This document shows, in pieces, positions 41,541 through 52,715 of a stretch of DNA of 64,000 nucleotides. Position 1 is the stretch's first letter, and every line of letters begins with the position of its first letter. The position numbers and the translations under genes are program-made. The DNA is from Cryptomeria japonica (Eukaryota; Streptophyta; Pinopsida; Cupressales; Cupressaceae), in NCBI RefSeq assembly GCF_030272615.1, contig NC_081406.1:231312396-231376395 (forward strand), in the 5' to 3' direction. Under the pieces are notes generated by a model. That model did not search any database. It was not told where the DNA came from and saw only the letters and a list, made by a program, of their open reading frames with translations.

Positions 41541-43661
41541 TGCCCGTTGTCACTCGATCTCAGAAAAACAAAGAGAAGGATTCACAACCAGAATCAATCA
41601 TGAGTCGTAGGGAGCCCAATCCTTTTGATGTAAATGCAAATATTGAAGAAACAAAGATTATCAAAGAGCTTCTCCAAGAATGTCAAGAGAATGCTGCTTT
41701 CCAAAAACTCGTAGAAAGACTTATAGAATCGGATAAGAATAAATATCTCTTCATGTTAAGTAGTAAAGGAGTCAATATTCCTACAGATTTTGACATAGAA
41801 AATTTAAGGAATACTGATGGGGGAAACTCACGAACAAGGGCAAGAACCTATACTTACAATACCTATAAAAAAGAACATTTGAGAGGAGAGGAAACACATG
41901 ATCAAGAAAACACACACAACCAAAATCACACCCATGAACAAGATAACACTTACAAACACAACAATGCTTGTAATCATGACCATCTTAATGAATGAGGGGA
42001 GGCTCACCATCGAAGGACCAATGCACCCCTAGCTGTTCTTACACAACAACTCCAAACACTTCAAAGATAAAATACAGGACATGCAACAAGGAACCATGAT
42101 ACGATACTCATTAGAAGACATTTGTCCTTATCCTTTTGATAGGAGATTAAACATGGTACCTTTTCCCCCAAATTCAGATATACCAAAGTATGACAAATAT
42201 AATGCTAAGAGTGATCTCCATGATCACGTCCGATAATTTTGTACTATGATCTTGGAGTTTGCTCACAACAACACACACGTAATGAGACTATTCCCAAGAA
42301 GTTTGGGAGGGCAAACAATGGAGTGGTTGTCAAAACTCACACCTCCCATCAGATCATTTGATGAGTTGGTGAATAAATTCATAACACAATACTCCTATAA
42401 TATCCAACACGCGATCACCATGCTTGATGTATGTAATACAAAATAAAAGAACAATGAAACATTCATGGGGTGTCTACAATGATGGAGGCACATGGTTGCA
42501 AGATACCCAGGAGATGTGCCTAAAAAGGAAAAGATGGAAATATTCATAGACAATTTGAACAGTGAAATGAGTTATCATCTCAAACTACAATGTATACCAT
42601 CTTTTGGAAAACTAATAGATAATGGTATCCAAGTAGAAGAAGCTTCCATCAAGAAAGGAACCTTGAAATTTTTTAAGGAAGGTGTTAGTTCATCAAACAA
42701 TAACAACTTTAACAATAAAAACAATAACAACAACTCAGTCAAGTCCAAATTTTGGACAAGAAACAAAAACGTTGTTAATGATGGGGTAGTCGACACCAAC
42801 AATGTAAAGTCTAAACAACTAGTGTTGACTTTATTAGGCAACCCACCATCCAATAATGATCAAAGAAGTGCCAATCAAAACAGTAACACTTGTCAACGTA
42901 ATACCAACCAAGGGGCTTCAACATCAAACAACAACATTCACCAAGGCAACAACAACAACAACCTAGGGAACAACACAAACCAAAGAAGCAATGCTAATAC
43001 TTCCCCTTATCAACGAATATACACACCATTAGGACAAACCTTGGAATCAACATTTTGAGAGCTATTGACAAATAAGATCATCAAATTGCTAGCCACAAGA
43101 AACTTTTAACCCCAAATCAAACCACCATGGTGGAATGACTCGCATTATTGTGATTATCATTGAAACAAAAGGCATAGAACAAATGATTGCATGAGTTTGA
43201 AGAACCTAGTTCAAGATATGATAGACAAGGGAGATCTAACGGTCGATGGTCATAAAACCAATGGTGACCATGAAGCTTTCAAAAACCCTCTTTCTAATTA
43301 TGACAAGGGAGGAGCATCAACGCCAAACAACACCAAAGGAGCTTGTATCAATCACATATACAAAAATACCATCAATCACGTATCAGCATATGGCAATCAA
43401 GTGAATGTCATAAAAATCAAAGACAAACAAGAACATGCGTTAGTAAATGCGACAACAAGAGCTCAAAAATATGTCTTGAAGGGGAACGCATCAACAACAA
43501 CAACTCTCCCCAAGGCTCAATATAACTTGGTCGACCAACTATGGAGAACACCCGCTCAGATATCTATACTTGAGTTCCTCAAACTTTCACCAAAACACAC
43601 GGATATCTTGGAGCAAGCTCTTGTCGAAACAACCATTTCAAATGATCTGGATATTGATTGA
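41540..43661 (+). pseudogene. Copy 2 Gag (capsid and zinc knuckle)
   Basis: The N-terminal region 41540-41995 is open (MPVVTRSQKNKEKDSQ ... LIESDKNKYLFMLSSKGVNI). A frame change follows, then the capsid-type retrotransposon Gag domain (YPFDRRLNMVPFPPNSD, then FAHNNTHVMRLFPRSLGGQT, MEWLSKLTPPIRSFDELVNK, EIFIDNLNSEMSYHLKLQCI) with stops at 42234, 42444 and 42480. An Asn/Gln-rich linker (42690-43030) leads to a damaged knuckle C-X2-H...RTNDC (43150-43190) followed by LKNLVQDMIDKGDL. The C-terminal 43191-43661 part is a linker towards protease. Function when intact: particle assembly and RNA packaging. Confidence 0.82.
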
Positions 43662-43669
43662 TTCCAAGC

Positions 43670-44361
43670 CATGGTGGCCCATATGATGGTGCCACATTAC
43701 ATATCTTTTTATGAACACGATGATGTCTCCTCGAGTCATCCACATAACACCCCACTACATATCGAGGTCTTAGTCTATAAACATTAGGTAAAAAGAGTAT
43801 TAATAGATGGAGGAACTAGTCTCAATATATGTACTCTAAAGCTTATTGATGCAGTGGGATTCTTTGAGCAAGCCATTGATCCCAAAAAGAAAATCACTAT
43901 CAAAGCCTATGATGATGAAGAAAGATCATCCGAAGGAATTGCGATACTACCCATTTAGGTAGGTCCTGTACAAAGAGACACAATGTGCCAAGTCTTGGAG
44001 ATAGACTTGACATATAATATACTATTGGGTCATCCATGGATCCATGAAATGCAAGCGATACCTTCCACGTACCATCAATATCTCAAGTTACCCTACAATG
44101 GATAGGAAATTTCAATATCTGCAGATACTAACCCTTTTCAGTACTACAATGCTATGGGGGCAACTCAAGTTAGCCTGGTTCCACACAAAAGGGAGGCCCA
44201 AGGTTCCTCATCATCCAATCATCAAGAAGAACTCAAGTCCCTATCAATGAAATTCAAGCAAAAGATGAAAATAAAGGACCAAGGCATGGGGGAGTACTCT
44301 TTTGAACCCTAGTGTCTATCTAAGTTGCCAACTTCACCAAGGTCTTATGGACAACCTTCTA
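43670..44361 (+). pseudogene. Copy 2 retropepsin-like protease
   Basis: KRVLIDGGTSLNICTLKLID contains the catalytic Asp-Gly-Gly (GAT at 43806). Later come AILPI (before a stop near 43957), LEIDLTYNILLGHPWIHEMQ and PSTYHQYLKLPYNG (before a stop at 44101), all typical of a Ty3 aspartic protease. It is in the same frame as Gag and RT. The remainder to 44361 is a Ser/Lys/Met-rich linker with stops, interrupted by the insertion at 44362. Confidence 0.8.
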
Positions 44362-45323
44362 GGGTAAAAGCACAAAGTTGTGTCACACTTTTATAAATGA
44401 AATGGCCAATGTTGATTCAACTTTTTAAATTGAATCAATAGAAAGTGATATATATGATTTGAATTTCAACATGATGTAAACTAATAAAATGCATATTTTT
44501 TATGTATTTTATATTTGTAGTTTGTTTTTAAAATTAAAAAATTATTTGAATATACTTTTTGATAAAGTAAACACTATAATTTAGTTGCTGATAAAATGCT
44601 GAAATTGAAGTTACATGAGGCGTCACACTTTATAAAGTAAAATTTACCTTTTTTTTTCCAATTTTTTTGTGTATATTGATAACTGAAACTTTAGTGCAAA
44701 AATATATTTTTAACTATTTTTTATTTGTATATATTTTTCAATAAATTTGAAAAGTCGCATGTACTAAAATATAACTCCTTCCATTCGATGTCACCTTTTT
44801 TCTTTATTATTTATCCAAATTAAAAAATAATTATATCATCTTGACATAGACTCTTTTCTCTAGTGCTTTTAAATTTTTTAAAAAAATAAAATAAATTTTA
44901 GTATTTTTCCTTTACAAGATAATCAACCTTATATTTTAGTGTTGATGACCTACTTTCAATAAAAATAAAAAATAAAAAATAAAAAACTAATTAAAATATT
45001 AAAAGATATATATTTTGGAAAATTCACTTATAGATCTATAAAAGGGTATTTTTTACATTTCAATTTTTTTTTTTATAAGAGTTGGAGTTGCTGAAACATC
45101 AAGCTTTTCAATTAAAAAAAATGGTAATTAGACCCAAAGTGGTATAAAATATACATTTAGTAGACAAATTCCAATTGGAAAAGTTGTGGCCCATATATAA
45201 CATAGCTATAATGAATCTTTATAGACCATATGTTTTACTAAAATTAATTTTAGTTAGAATTACTTAAATTCACTTGTGCTGATAAGTTGGCCTGAAATGT
45301 GACACAGTTTTGTGCTTTTACCC
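44362..45323 (+). mobile_element. Terminal-inverted-repeat element (~962 bp, non-coding)
   Basis: The left end GGGTAAAAGCACAAAGTTGT and the reverse complement of the right end GGGTAAAAGCACAAAACTGT agree over about 25 of 28 bases (continuing GTCACA on both sides). The interior is very AT-rich with no ORF, unlike the surrounding gag-pol, and coding resumes after it in the same frame (45312 ORF). This fits a MITE-like DNA transposon. No clean target-site duplication could be read (TCTA left, TCCA right), so the superfamily is open. Confidence 0.78.
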
Positions 45324-46706
45324 TCCACATCAAGACATCAGGCAACACAACCCATCACAAAGTTTGATGGTAAATTTATGCAAATGGGCACACTGGCTGA
45401 AGAATCAGAAGATAAATACATCCTTAGCTGTCTATACAAGGATGAGGAAGAAATTAGAGCTGCTACCCTAGAAGTAGCCGTACCAAGAAAACAATATGGA
45501 AATGGGTTCCAAATCATGCAACAAATGGGATACAAAGGAAAAGGACCTATTGGCAAGCATCAAGAAGGCATCATAGAACCCATACAACCCCTTTCACAAT
45601 TTGCAAAAGACAAAATAGGACTTGGGTATGGCCAACATGTTCGACCTGTGCAAAAGAAAGATAACCATCAAAAACCTCAATGGAAAGAAAATAAAAAATA
45701 TAACAAAGACTCATGGAAAGAAGCATTGCACCAAGCAATATAAAAGACAAGGAAGAAGAAAAAACATGAAGAAAAAGATAGGCGACAAGAAGAACTCGTT
45801 ATCCAAAGGGAGGAAGCTTCTTATAAGAAAGTACATCATGTACAAGAACCTGATCAAACCAAGGCCAAGCCACAACCTAAGGAAATTTCTACTCAAAGAA
45901 AAGAAACAGAGTATGAAAAAATTCAAAGAGTACAAGCAAGCACCAATCCTGAATCAAAACAAGCTACCAAACTTGTGTCAATTATCAGTGATCTTTTCTC
46001 ACCATACAACATACCTGTCTGATTCAGTGAAGCCACCTGGGATAGCGATTCTGAAATAGATTCCAATGAGTATGAGTGGGACACCTATTCTGATGTTACT
46101 GAAGATATTGAGGTGGATACAATCCATGCATACAAACCCATTTCTCATGAGGGACAAGGCTCAAGATCTCGATCGTTTGAATTCGGACCACAACATATCT
46201 ATGAGGCTAGTGAGAACGAGCAACGACAATACGAACAAGGCAATGTCGAGGAGAGTACCATTGAAGACCTCAAGAATATCCTAGAACTCATTGATATCCC
46301 AAACAACTATGATGATGTCTCCATCATGACACTTATAGTAGATGATCTTAACCCACCAAATGACTCCTTACCACTCATATATCCTGACCTCATAGACTGG
46401 GAAGAACCTGAACACCATGATATACCAATATTCTTAAATCATGAGTCAATTGTCCAATACTTGTGCTTAGTCAACCCGAAAACATGCTCCACCAGTGAAC
46501 TGCATAACGTTATCTGCAATCAGGGGAGTGCCAAGTCTCTTAGTTGCAAAAGCAAAATAAAAAATGGATCTAATGGTGAAAACCATTTAATGGCAGTATT
46601 AGATCGCAAAAATGAAAAAATAAAAATAAAGGATGTATCTGAAGGTGAAAACCTTTTTGAGGCACCTGAAGATGGGAGACTTGACACTCTTCTTGAACAT
46701 TACTAG
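45324..46706 (+). pseudogene. Copy 2 protease-RT linker with G-patch domain
   Basis: 45324-45743 includes QYGNGFQIMQQMGYKGKGPI followed by GKHQEGIIEPI, a G-patch motif (regularly spaced Gly after an aromatic residue), then IGLGYGQHVRP. A stop is followed by a Lys/Glu/Gln-rich region (45744-46030, partly out of frame) and an acidic region (46113-46706: DLKNILELIDIPNNYDDVSI, LIYPDLIDWEEPEHHDIPIF). G-patches bind RNA or stimulate DEAH helicases in host proteins and occur between protease and RT in some retroelements. Element E has one in the same place (62480-62600). Confidence 0.7.
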
Positions 46707-47465
46707 AAGAGGTCACCAATCTTGATTAAGCCAACTCAATCAATAAATATTGGCACTGAAGTGGCAACCAAAACCATCCATCTGGTAGAATCACTCACAG
46801 AAAAATAAAAACTATATTTTGTTAAATTCCTCATGGAGAAGCAAATAAATTTTGTTTGGTCTTATGCTCACATGCTAGGGGTAGATCCAAATCTAATCAT
46901 GCATCACTTTTCCATCACTCTTGGAGCTAAACTTGTCAAACAGAAATTAAGGAAGATGAATCCACATGTTACATTATTAGTCAAAGTAGAAATGAAGAAG
47001 TTATTAGATGTCGGATTCATCCAACCTATAGACTATGTCGAATGGATATCAAACATTGTACCAGTTTCTAAACCAGATAAAAGCATAAGGATTTGTATAG
47101 ACTTCAGAGACCTCAACAAGGCCTATCCAAAAGATGACTTTCCTTTGGCAACCATCGACACCATTGTTGATCTAACAACAGGGCACACAATGCTATCACT
47201 CATGGATGATTTTTTGGGCTATAACCAAATTAAGATAGCTCAAGAGGATCAAGATAAGACTGCATCCACATATCCATGGGGAACATATTGCTGGAACATC
47301 ATGCCTTTTGGCTTGAAAAATGCTGGCGCAACTTATCAAAGAGCCATGACAACAATTTTCCATGATATGATGCATACTTTAATGGAGGATTATGTAGATG
47401 ATTTGCTAGCTAAATCATTCACAAGAATTGAACACTTGGACATCCTAAATAAAATATTTCAATGA
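46707..47465 (+). pseudogene. Copy 2 reverse transcriptase
   Basis: Ty3 RT motifs in order: QKLRKMNPH, VEMKKLLDVGFIQPIDYVEW, NIVPVSKPDKSIRICIDFRD, LNKAYPKDDFPLATIDTIVD, MLSLMDDFLGYNQI (catalytic Asp), WGTYCWNIMPFGLKNAGATY and DYVDDLLAKS (YVDD at 47391-47402). The catalytic residues are intact, and 46833-47465 is open for 210 codons until a TGA at 47463-47465. The first stretch (46707-46832) has a stop at 46807. It converts element RNA to DNA in the particle. Confidence 0.9.
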
Positions 47466-48240
47466 TTGGAGAAATTCAATGTCAGATTAAACCCTAAGAA
47501 GTGTGTCTTCAGGGTCACATTCGACAAACTTTTGGGCTACATTGTATCAGAAAAGGGCTTCGAAGTGGATCCAACAAAGGTTCAGGCTATCATGGAGATG
47601 CCACCTCCTAAAAACATTATCCAGCTACGATCTCAGCAGGGAAAGTTACAATCCATCAGATGATTTATTGCTTAGTTAGCAAATAAATGTCTCCCATTCA
47701 ATCATCTTCTTCACAAGAATATACCTTTCAAATGGGAAGACAAATGTGTAAAATCATTCCACTAGCTCAAACAATATATGATGAATCCACCAATTTTGGT
47801 ACCAGTGATAGTAGGCAAGCCACTCATCCTTTATATATGAACAACAAAAGTATCATTGGGGGCACTATTAGCACAAGAAGATCCAACATGCAAAGAAATG
47901 GCTATCTATTACATCAGCAGGACTCTGAACGGATATGAACTCAATTATACATTCATCGAAAAGGCTTGCTTAGAAGTCGTGTTTGCTTCTCAAAAGTTCC
48001 TCCACTATATGCTAGCCCACACAATCAAACTGGTAGCAAAGATCGATTCTCTCAAGTATCTACTCAATAAGGTCGCTCTCACATGAAGATTAGCTAAATG
48101 GGTCATGATCCTAAGTGAGTTCGACATTCAGTACATAGAACGATGAGCTATAAAAGGAAAAGCAATTGCAGATCAACTGGCAGAAACACCACTACCAAAC
48201 CAACACCCACTACAGGTGGAATTTCCAGATATGGATGTAC
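47466..48240 (+). pseudogene. Copy 2 RT thumb/connection and RNase H
   Basis: LEKFNVRLNPKKCVFRVTFD, LLGYIVSEKGFEVDPTKVQA and PPPKNIIQLRSQQGKLQSIR, then stops at 47661 and 47673. RNase H reads KPLILYM, ALLAQEDPTCKEMAIYYISR, ELNYTFIEKACLEVVFASQK and FLHYMLAHTIKLVAKIDSLK. It is in the same frame as RT. It closely matches copy 1 (28000-28740). Confidence 0.85.
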
Positions 48241-48640
48241 TCACTATCACACCCAAGAAATGGACCCTATACTTTGATGGATCCAATACACAACATGGAT
48301 CGAATGCCAACATCCTATTCATCACTCCAGAGAGGCACACAATTCCAAGATCTTATAGACTTATGTTTCCATGCACCAAAAAATATTGTTGAATACGAAG
48401 CCCTGGTAACAGGAATCAAAGTAGTTGTAGAATGGAGAATCACAAAATTAAGAGTCTATGGGGATTCTTAGTTAGTTATCAATCTGATCAATGATGACTA
48501 TCATACAAGAGACGATAAGCTAATACCTTACAAGAGATGGGTGGATGAATTCAAAAAGTACTTTGTGCACATCACCTTTGAGCAGATTCCAAGATTGGAA
48601 AATAGAGTTGCCGATGCAATGACCACTATCGCCTCGCTTC
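48241..48640 (+). pseudogene. Copy 2 second (archaeal-type) RNase H
   Basis: WTLYFDGSNTQHGSNANILF, IVEYEALVTGIKVVVEWRIT, LRVYGDS (then TAG at 48469) and ITFEQIPRLENRVADAMTTI. The Asp-Glu-Asp catalytic set is present. This domain marks the Tat lineage. Directly after it the sequence jumps to a position that in copy 1 lies 1.7 kb further on, so integrase is missing. Confidence 0.82.
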
Positions 48641-49915
48641 TACAAATTCCACCATATCATATCCCACCATGGCTTGGTGATCAATGTATATTCCACATTG
48701 ACAAGTGTCCATAACTAGGGGTAGTATTCATCTTGCTTTAACATTCAGAAACCAAACAAAGTTCACAACATACTAAGGAAACCCATATCAAAACTACTCA
48801 TTAGACTGGAAAACAGGATCACTATCACACTAGAACTTCAACACACATGATGGATGATTTATTCTGAATTATGATTTGTTTACATTTGGCATGAATTTTT
48901 GACTATTTGTATCTTGATTTGTGAATCATTAGATCTCATGAGCTACTCAAGGATGCACTGAGCTAGAGAAGCAATGAAGGAATCTGATATTTTATTTGGT
49001 TTTCTGTCTATGAGGCGATCATTCGTATGGTGCAAATTTGTCTCGAGACATGATTGGAAACATATCATTGAAGATATTTTCCATTTTGTGCATACAAATG
49101 GTTAACTCTTGTCTTTTTTACGCAAGCAACAACTAGGTCATCTTGGTTCAATTATACCTCAACGCTTGTGTCATCTTGCAATATGAAAAATCATGTACGT
49201 TATACTCAGGTCATCATGGTTTAATTATACCATGATGCTTGTATTAACTTTCAACATATCAAAACCTCAATGATGACAAAAGGAGCACAAACAAGTGACT
49301 AACAAGAATGACAAAAACATAATTAAAGTGATCATTTAGTTGCATTTATATCAAATTAGTTGCATACAATTGTAGTAGGTTGCACATCATCTTAAACTTG
49401 CATTAATTTGCATATCATTTTAATCTTGCATTAGTATCATTTCATTATCATTATCATTTACATCTCTTTTTTTTAAGATACATCTCATTTCATTATCCTT
49501 ATCATTTACATCCCATTTTCAAGATAGATCTGACATCATAACATTCAGATAACATCACATCTCATATCAAAGTAAACACCATACATATAAAAAACATAGC
49601 AATGCATCATCACATTATCAACCATTCCATCATGAACCATGCATTCACATCATCATGTAATAATCAACATTAAGAGATCAAGAAAATTAATATTATCTAA
49701 GCATCTAAATCATCGTCATAGTATCACCATATCAAATCATGCGCATCATAAATCAATCATCATCAATAAACACATCACATGTGGATCAAATAAAATCAAA
49801 GCCATATATCATACATATCTCACAAAACTATCAAAATGTACAATGGGTATCATGTCTATCAGTACAACAAAGGTGATCAATACAACAAGATAGGTCTCTC
49901 AGGTGTGACTATCTC
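48641..49915 (+). other. Copy 2 non-coding region after integrase deletion
   Basis: Matches copy 1 from 30880 to 32140 at a constant offset of 17,775. It holds the same ATCATTATCATTTACATC-type repeats (49430-49520). No convincing ORF. Confidence 0.6.
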
Positions 49916-51760
49916 TTGAGGCAGAAGGTCTAGCAGCAGATGTCCCAGCTCCTGGATCTTCACCAGGTGGATCACGTCGTGCCAGTCTCATAATGCCTCT
50001 GCTCTCCATCATCGAATGACTACATCCAGATTGAGTGGACGCCACTAGAACGTAGCTAGGAGCTCTATGTTCTCAAGGGACCATATCCTCGTACAAATGC
50101 CTATAATAGTCAGCCTCCTTGGCCGAGTATTGTATCTCCCTCAGTGTGTCCCGGAGCGGATTGCCTATTGTGGTTCTATCTAACTTCTCAGGAAGGGCCT
50201 CTGATCAGCTTTGACACTCTACAACTGTATCCCTCTCTACCTACAACCTCTTAATTTGTCGCTGTTGCGCTAGGACCTGTGCATGTAGCACCCTAATCTG
50301 AGCATCCTACTGGTAGGTCAACACCCTAATCTGAATAGGTCCCTATGTCATGGTCCTAGATGCACCTTTCCTTTCTCGAGGCACTGAAGGAGGTAAAACA
50401 TCAGATCTTCTCCTCTAGGAGGGTCACCTACCATGCTCTGTATCACCCTCTATCCCTCCCATAGTAGCTAAAACCCCACCTATCCCCACACCCCCACCCG
50501 CACCAAGCAGGAGACCACCTCTACCACCACCTCCACCACCCCCTCCACCTCCATATCCTCCCTCCTCTCCCTCATCCTCCTCTCTCTGCCTAGGACCCCC
50601 TCGCCTCTGTGGTCGCTCCTCCTCATCATCATCAAAAGCTAGCAACAACTCTGCCAGGTTAGATATACGAGACACTGCATGTGCTACAAAGTAAGTTGAG
50701 AACTCCTCTATCATCCTAGCATCCACTACCCTGACCTTATAAGCCCAAATCTATTCTGCTAGGGTCATTTACTCTTCCATGATTGCTGCACTATCTAGGG
50801 TGGGCCCCCACTTTGGCATATCCTATCGCTAACGAGCATACAAATAGGCTCCCTATGGTATCCCCTATTGTCTACCGTACTACTGATGAATGCAGTTGTG
50901 TAGGAATCTCTCAATAATAAAGGGTGTCCATCTAATCAGGTACCTAGACATATATACATAGGGCATCTCCAGCCCATCCTCGACCCATACCTCACAATCC
51001 ATTTATGGTCTCTAGATGACTGTATTGATGTCATCTAGAGCCCTGCACCAGTGCTCTAGTTTTCCTAGATTACGCTGGACAACTACACCTGTATAACCAT
51101 ATGCATATGCATGACCAATTGGCCTATCTCTGTCTACAAGTGGTCTCGAGACTGGTAGATGCTCTCAGGCCCACACCTGTAATAAAGTCACCTCGACTGA
51201 TAGACTAGTGTATCCCAGATATACTACCTGGTGGAGCTCTCTATATAGGTGGGCTAACATAAAAGATGCCCATGCAAACTTGCATCCCTGCGTCACCATC
51301 TCCTCTAGAACCAATCCCCATCCAACAACTAGTACCTTCGACCTACGGTCGGGACAAAGGAAACCACCAATGAAACCTGCTAGTACTGATGATAGCAGAG
51401 TGTAACCCAAATCCAAAAACTCCTACCACATGATATCATATCCACTAATGTGATCATCCTAGAAAACACGGATGAGAGCCTTTGTGCCACCCTCCTTGGT
51501 CTACTCATAGGTTAGCAAATCCCCAACCATAGGAATCTGCAAAATTCGATAACAATCCTCTGGTGTAACTATTATCTCATTGGTCAGAAAATGAAAGGTG
51601 TTCATGTCACTATGCCACCTCTCTCGCAATGCTATCAATAACCCCTGGTTAATGGTATAGCATGGCATGTCTTGTAAGGATGATAAACAACATCTCTCAG
51701 TAACATATCAATCAACCTGTGATAGGTGCGAGATAAGTGTCCATGGTTTCAGGAATCACT
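49916..51760 (-). pseudogene. Antisense plant mobile domain (PMD) ORF, copy 2
   Basis: Minus-strand reading from about 51760: MDTYLAPITG, then LRERWHSDMNTFHFLTNEII, VTPEDCYRILQIPMVGDLLT, FLDLGYTLLSSVLAGFIGGF, CKFAWASFMLAHLYRELHQV and TLLQVWA, a stop, then EHLPVSRPLVDRDRPIGHAY. Next are GKLEHWCRALDDINTVI, RYLIRWTPFIIERFLHNCIH, and DARMIEEFSTYFVAHAVSRI leading to an acidic and Gly-rich tail. The RWH...THTFHL-like opening, the LEDxxRILxxPxxG-like segment and the LQVWAWEHLP motif are the pattern of the plant mobile domain (MAIN/MAIL1 family). About a dozen stops. Copies 1 and 2 agree along the whole ORF, so it was part of the parent element. Confidence 0.78.
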
Positions 51761-51779
51761 TGTGAGACTGTAGCACACC

Positions 51780-52063
51780 AAGATCTGCCTGCAAATCACA
51801 AACATATCCACCATTTGTTCTTGACTAAATCAAATCTATCAAAAACAAATCAACTTTAAAAGTGAATCTTATCAATGCATCATATAAAGACTCAACATCA
51901 ATCAATGAACCATATTAGCGCATCATATCAAGCCTCATCAATCAATCAGTGAACTATATCAGGGCATTAAGAACCATATCGAACCAATGCATCATATTGA
52001 CGAAATCAATCAGAGTACCATATCAAAGCAATCCATATCAACATCACATCAGTGTAACACAAT
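51780..52063 (+). other. Copy 2 CATATCA-rich sequence
   Basis: Counterpart of 34000-34276, without ORFs. Confidence 0.5.
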
Positions 52064-52520
52064 CAAAACTCATAACGAAATTAGGACCCATATCAATCAA
52101 GACTCATAACGAAATTAGGACCCATATCAATCAAGACTCATAATGAATTTAGGACCCATATCAACTCAAGACTCATAACGAAATCAAGACCCATATCGAC
52201 TCAAGACTCATAACAAAATTGGGACCCATATCGACTAAAGACTCATAATGAAATTAGGACCCATATCGAATCAAGACTCATAACGGAATCAAGACCCATA
52301 TCGAATCAAGACTCATAATGAAATCTAGACCCATATCGAATCAAGACTCATAACAAAAATTAAATCCATATCGACAACTTGAAACATATCAAAATTAGAT
52401 CCATATCAAAAACCTGACCCATATCAAAAAATCAGATCCATATCGACAACTCACCTCATATCAAAAAGTGACTCATATCGAAACAAGACCCATATTGACC
52501 ATAGACTCATATCGCAATCC
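52064..52520 (+). repeat. 34-bp tandem array in copy 2, about 13 copies
   Basis: Same unit as at 34277-34830 (GACTCATAACGAAATTAGGA + CCCATATCAATCAA), degenerating towards the 3' end. Cut at 52545 by element D. Confidence 0.9.
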
Positions 52521-52715
52521 AACAACATATTAGAATCAGACATTGTTGTCTCCATTTTTGGCTTGCATAAAATTGTGAGGTAACCCCACCAAACTTGACC
52601 AATTCTTGTTTTGCATACTCTGAGGGAGGCTAATTGGTTATCTCAATTAGTCATTTGTCAGTCTTCGTTTTTATTTTTATTGTTTTTCCTTAGTTTTTTG
52701 CGGTCAGTCAGTTTA

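Larger units (their letters stand above)
41310..52545 (+). mobile_element. Ty3 Tat-type element, copy 2 (3' end cut)
   Basis: Domain order: small leader ORF, gag, protease, (terminal-inverted-repeat insertion), G-patch, RT, RNase H, archaeal-type RNase H, deletion of integrase, 3' region with antisense PMD ORF and 34-bp array. It stops at 52545, where element D begins. Most domains share one frame with scattered stops. Confidence 0.85.

Noticed and set aside
42575..42853. Minus-strand ORF rich in Leu
   Set aside because: Complement of the Asn-rich linker of copy 2 Gag.
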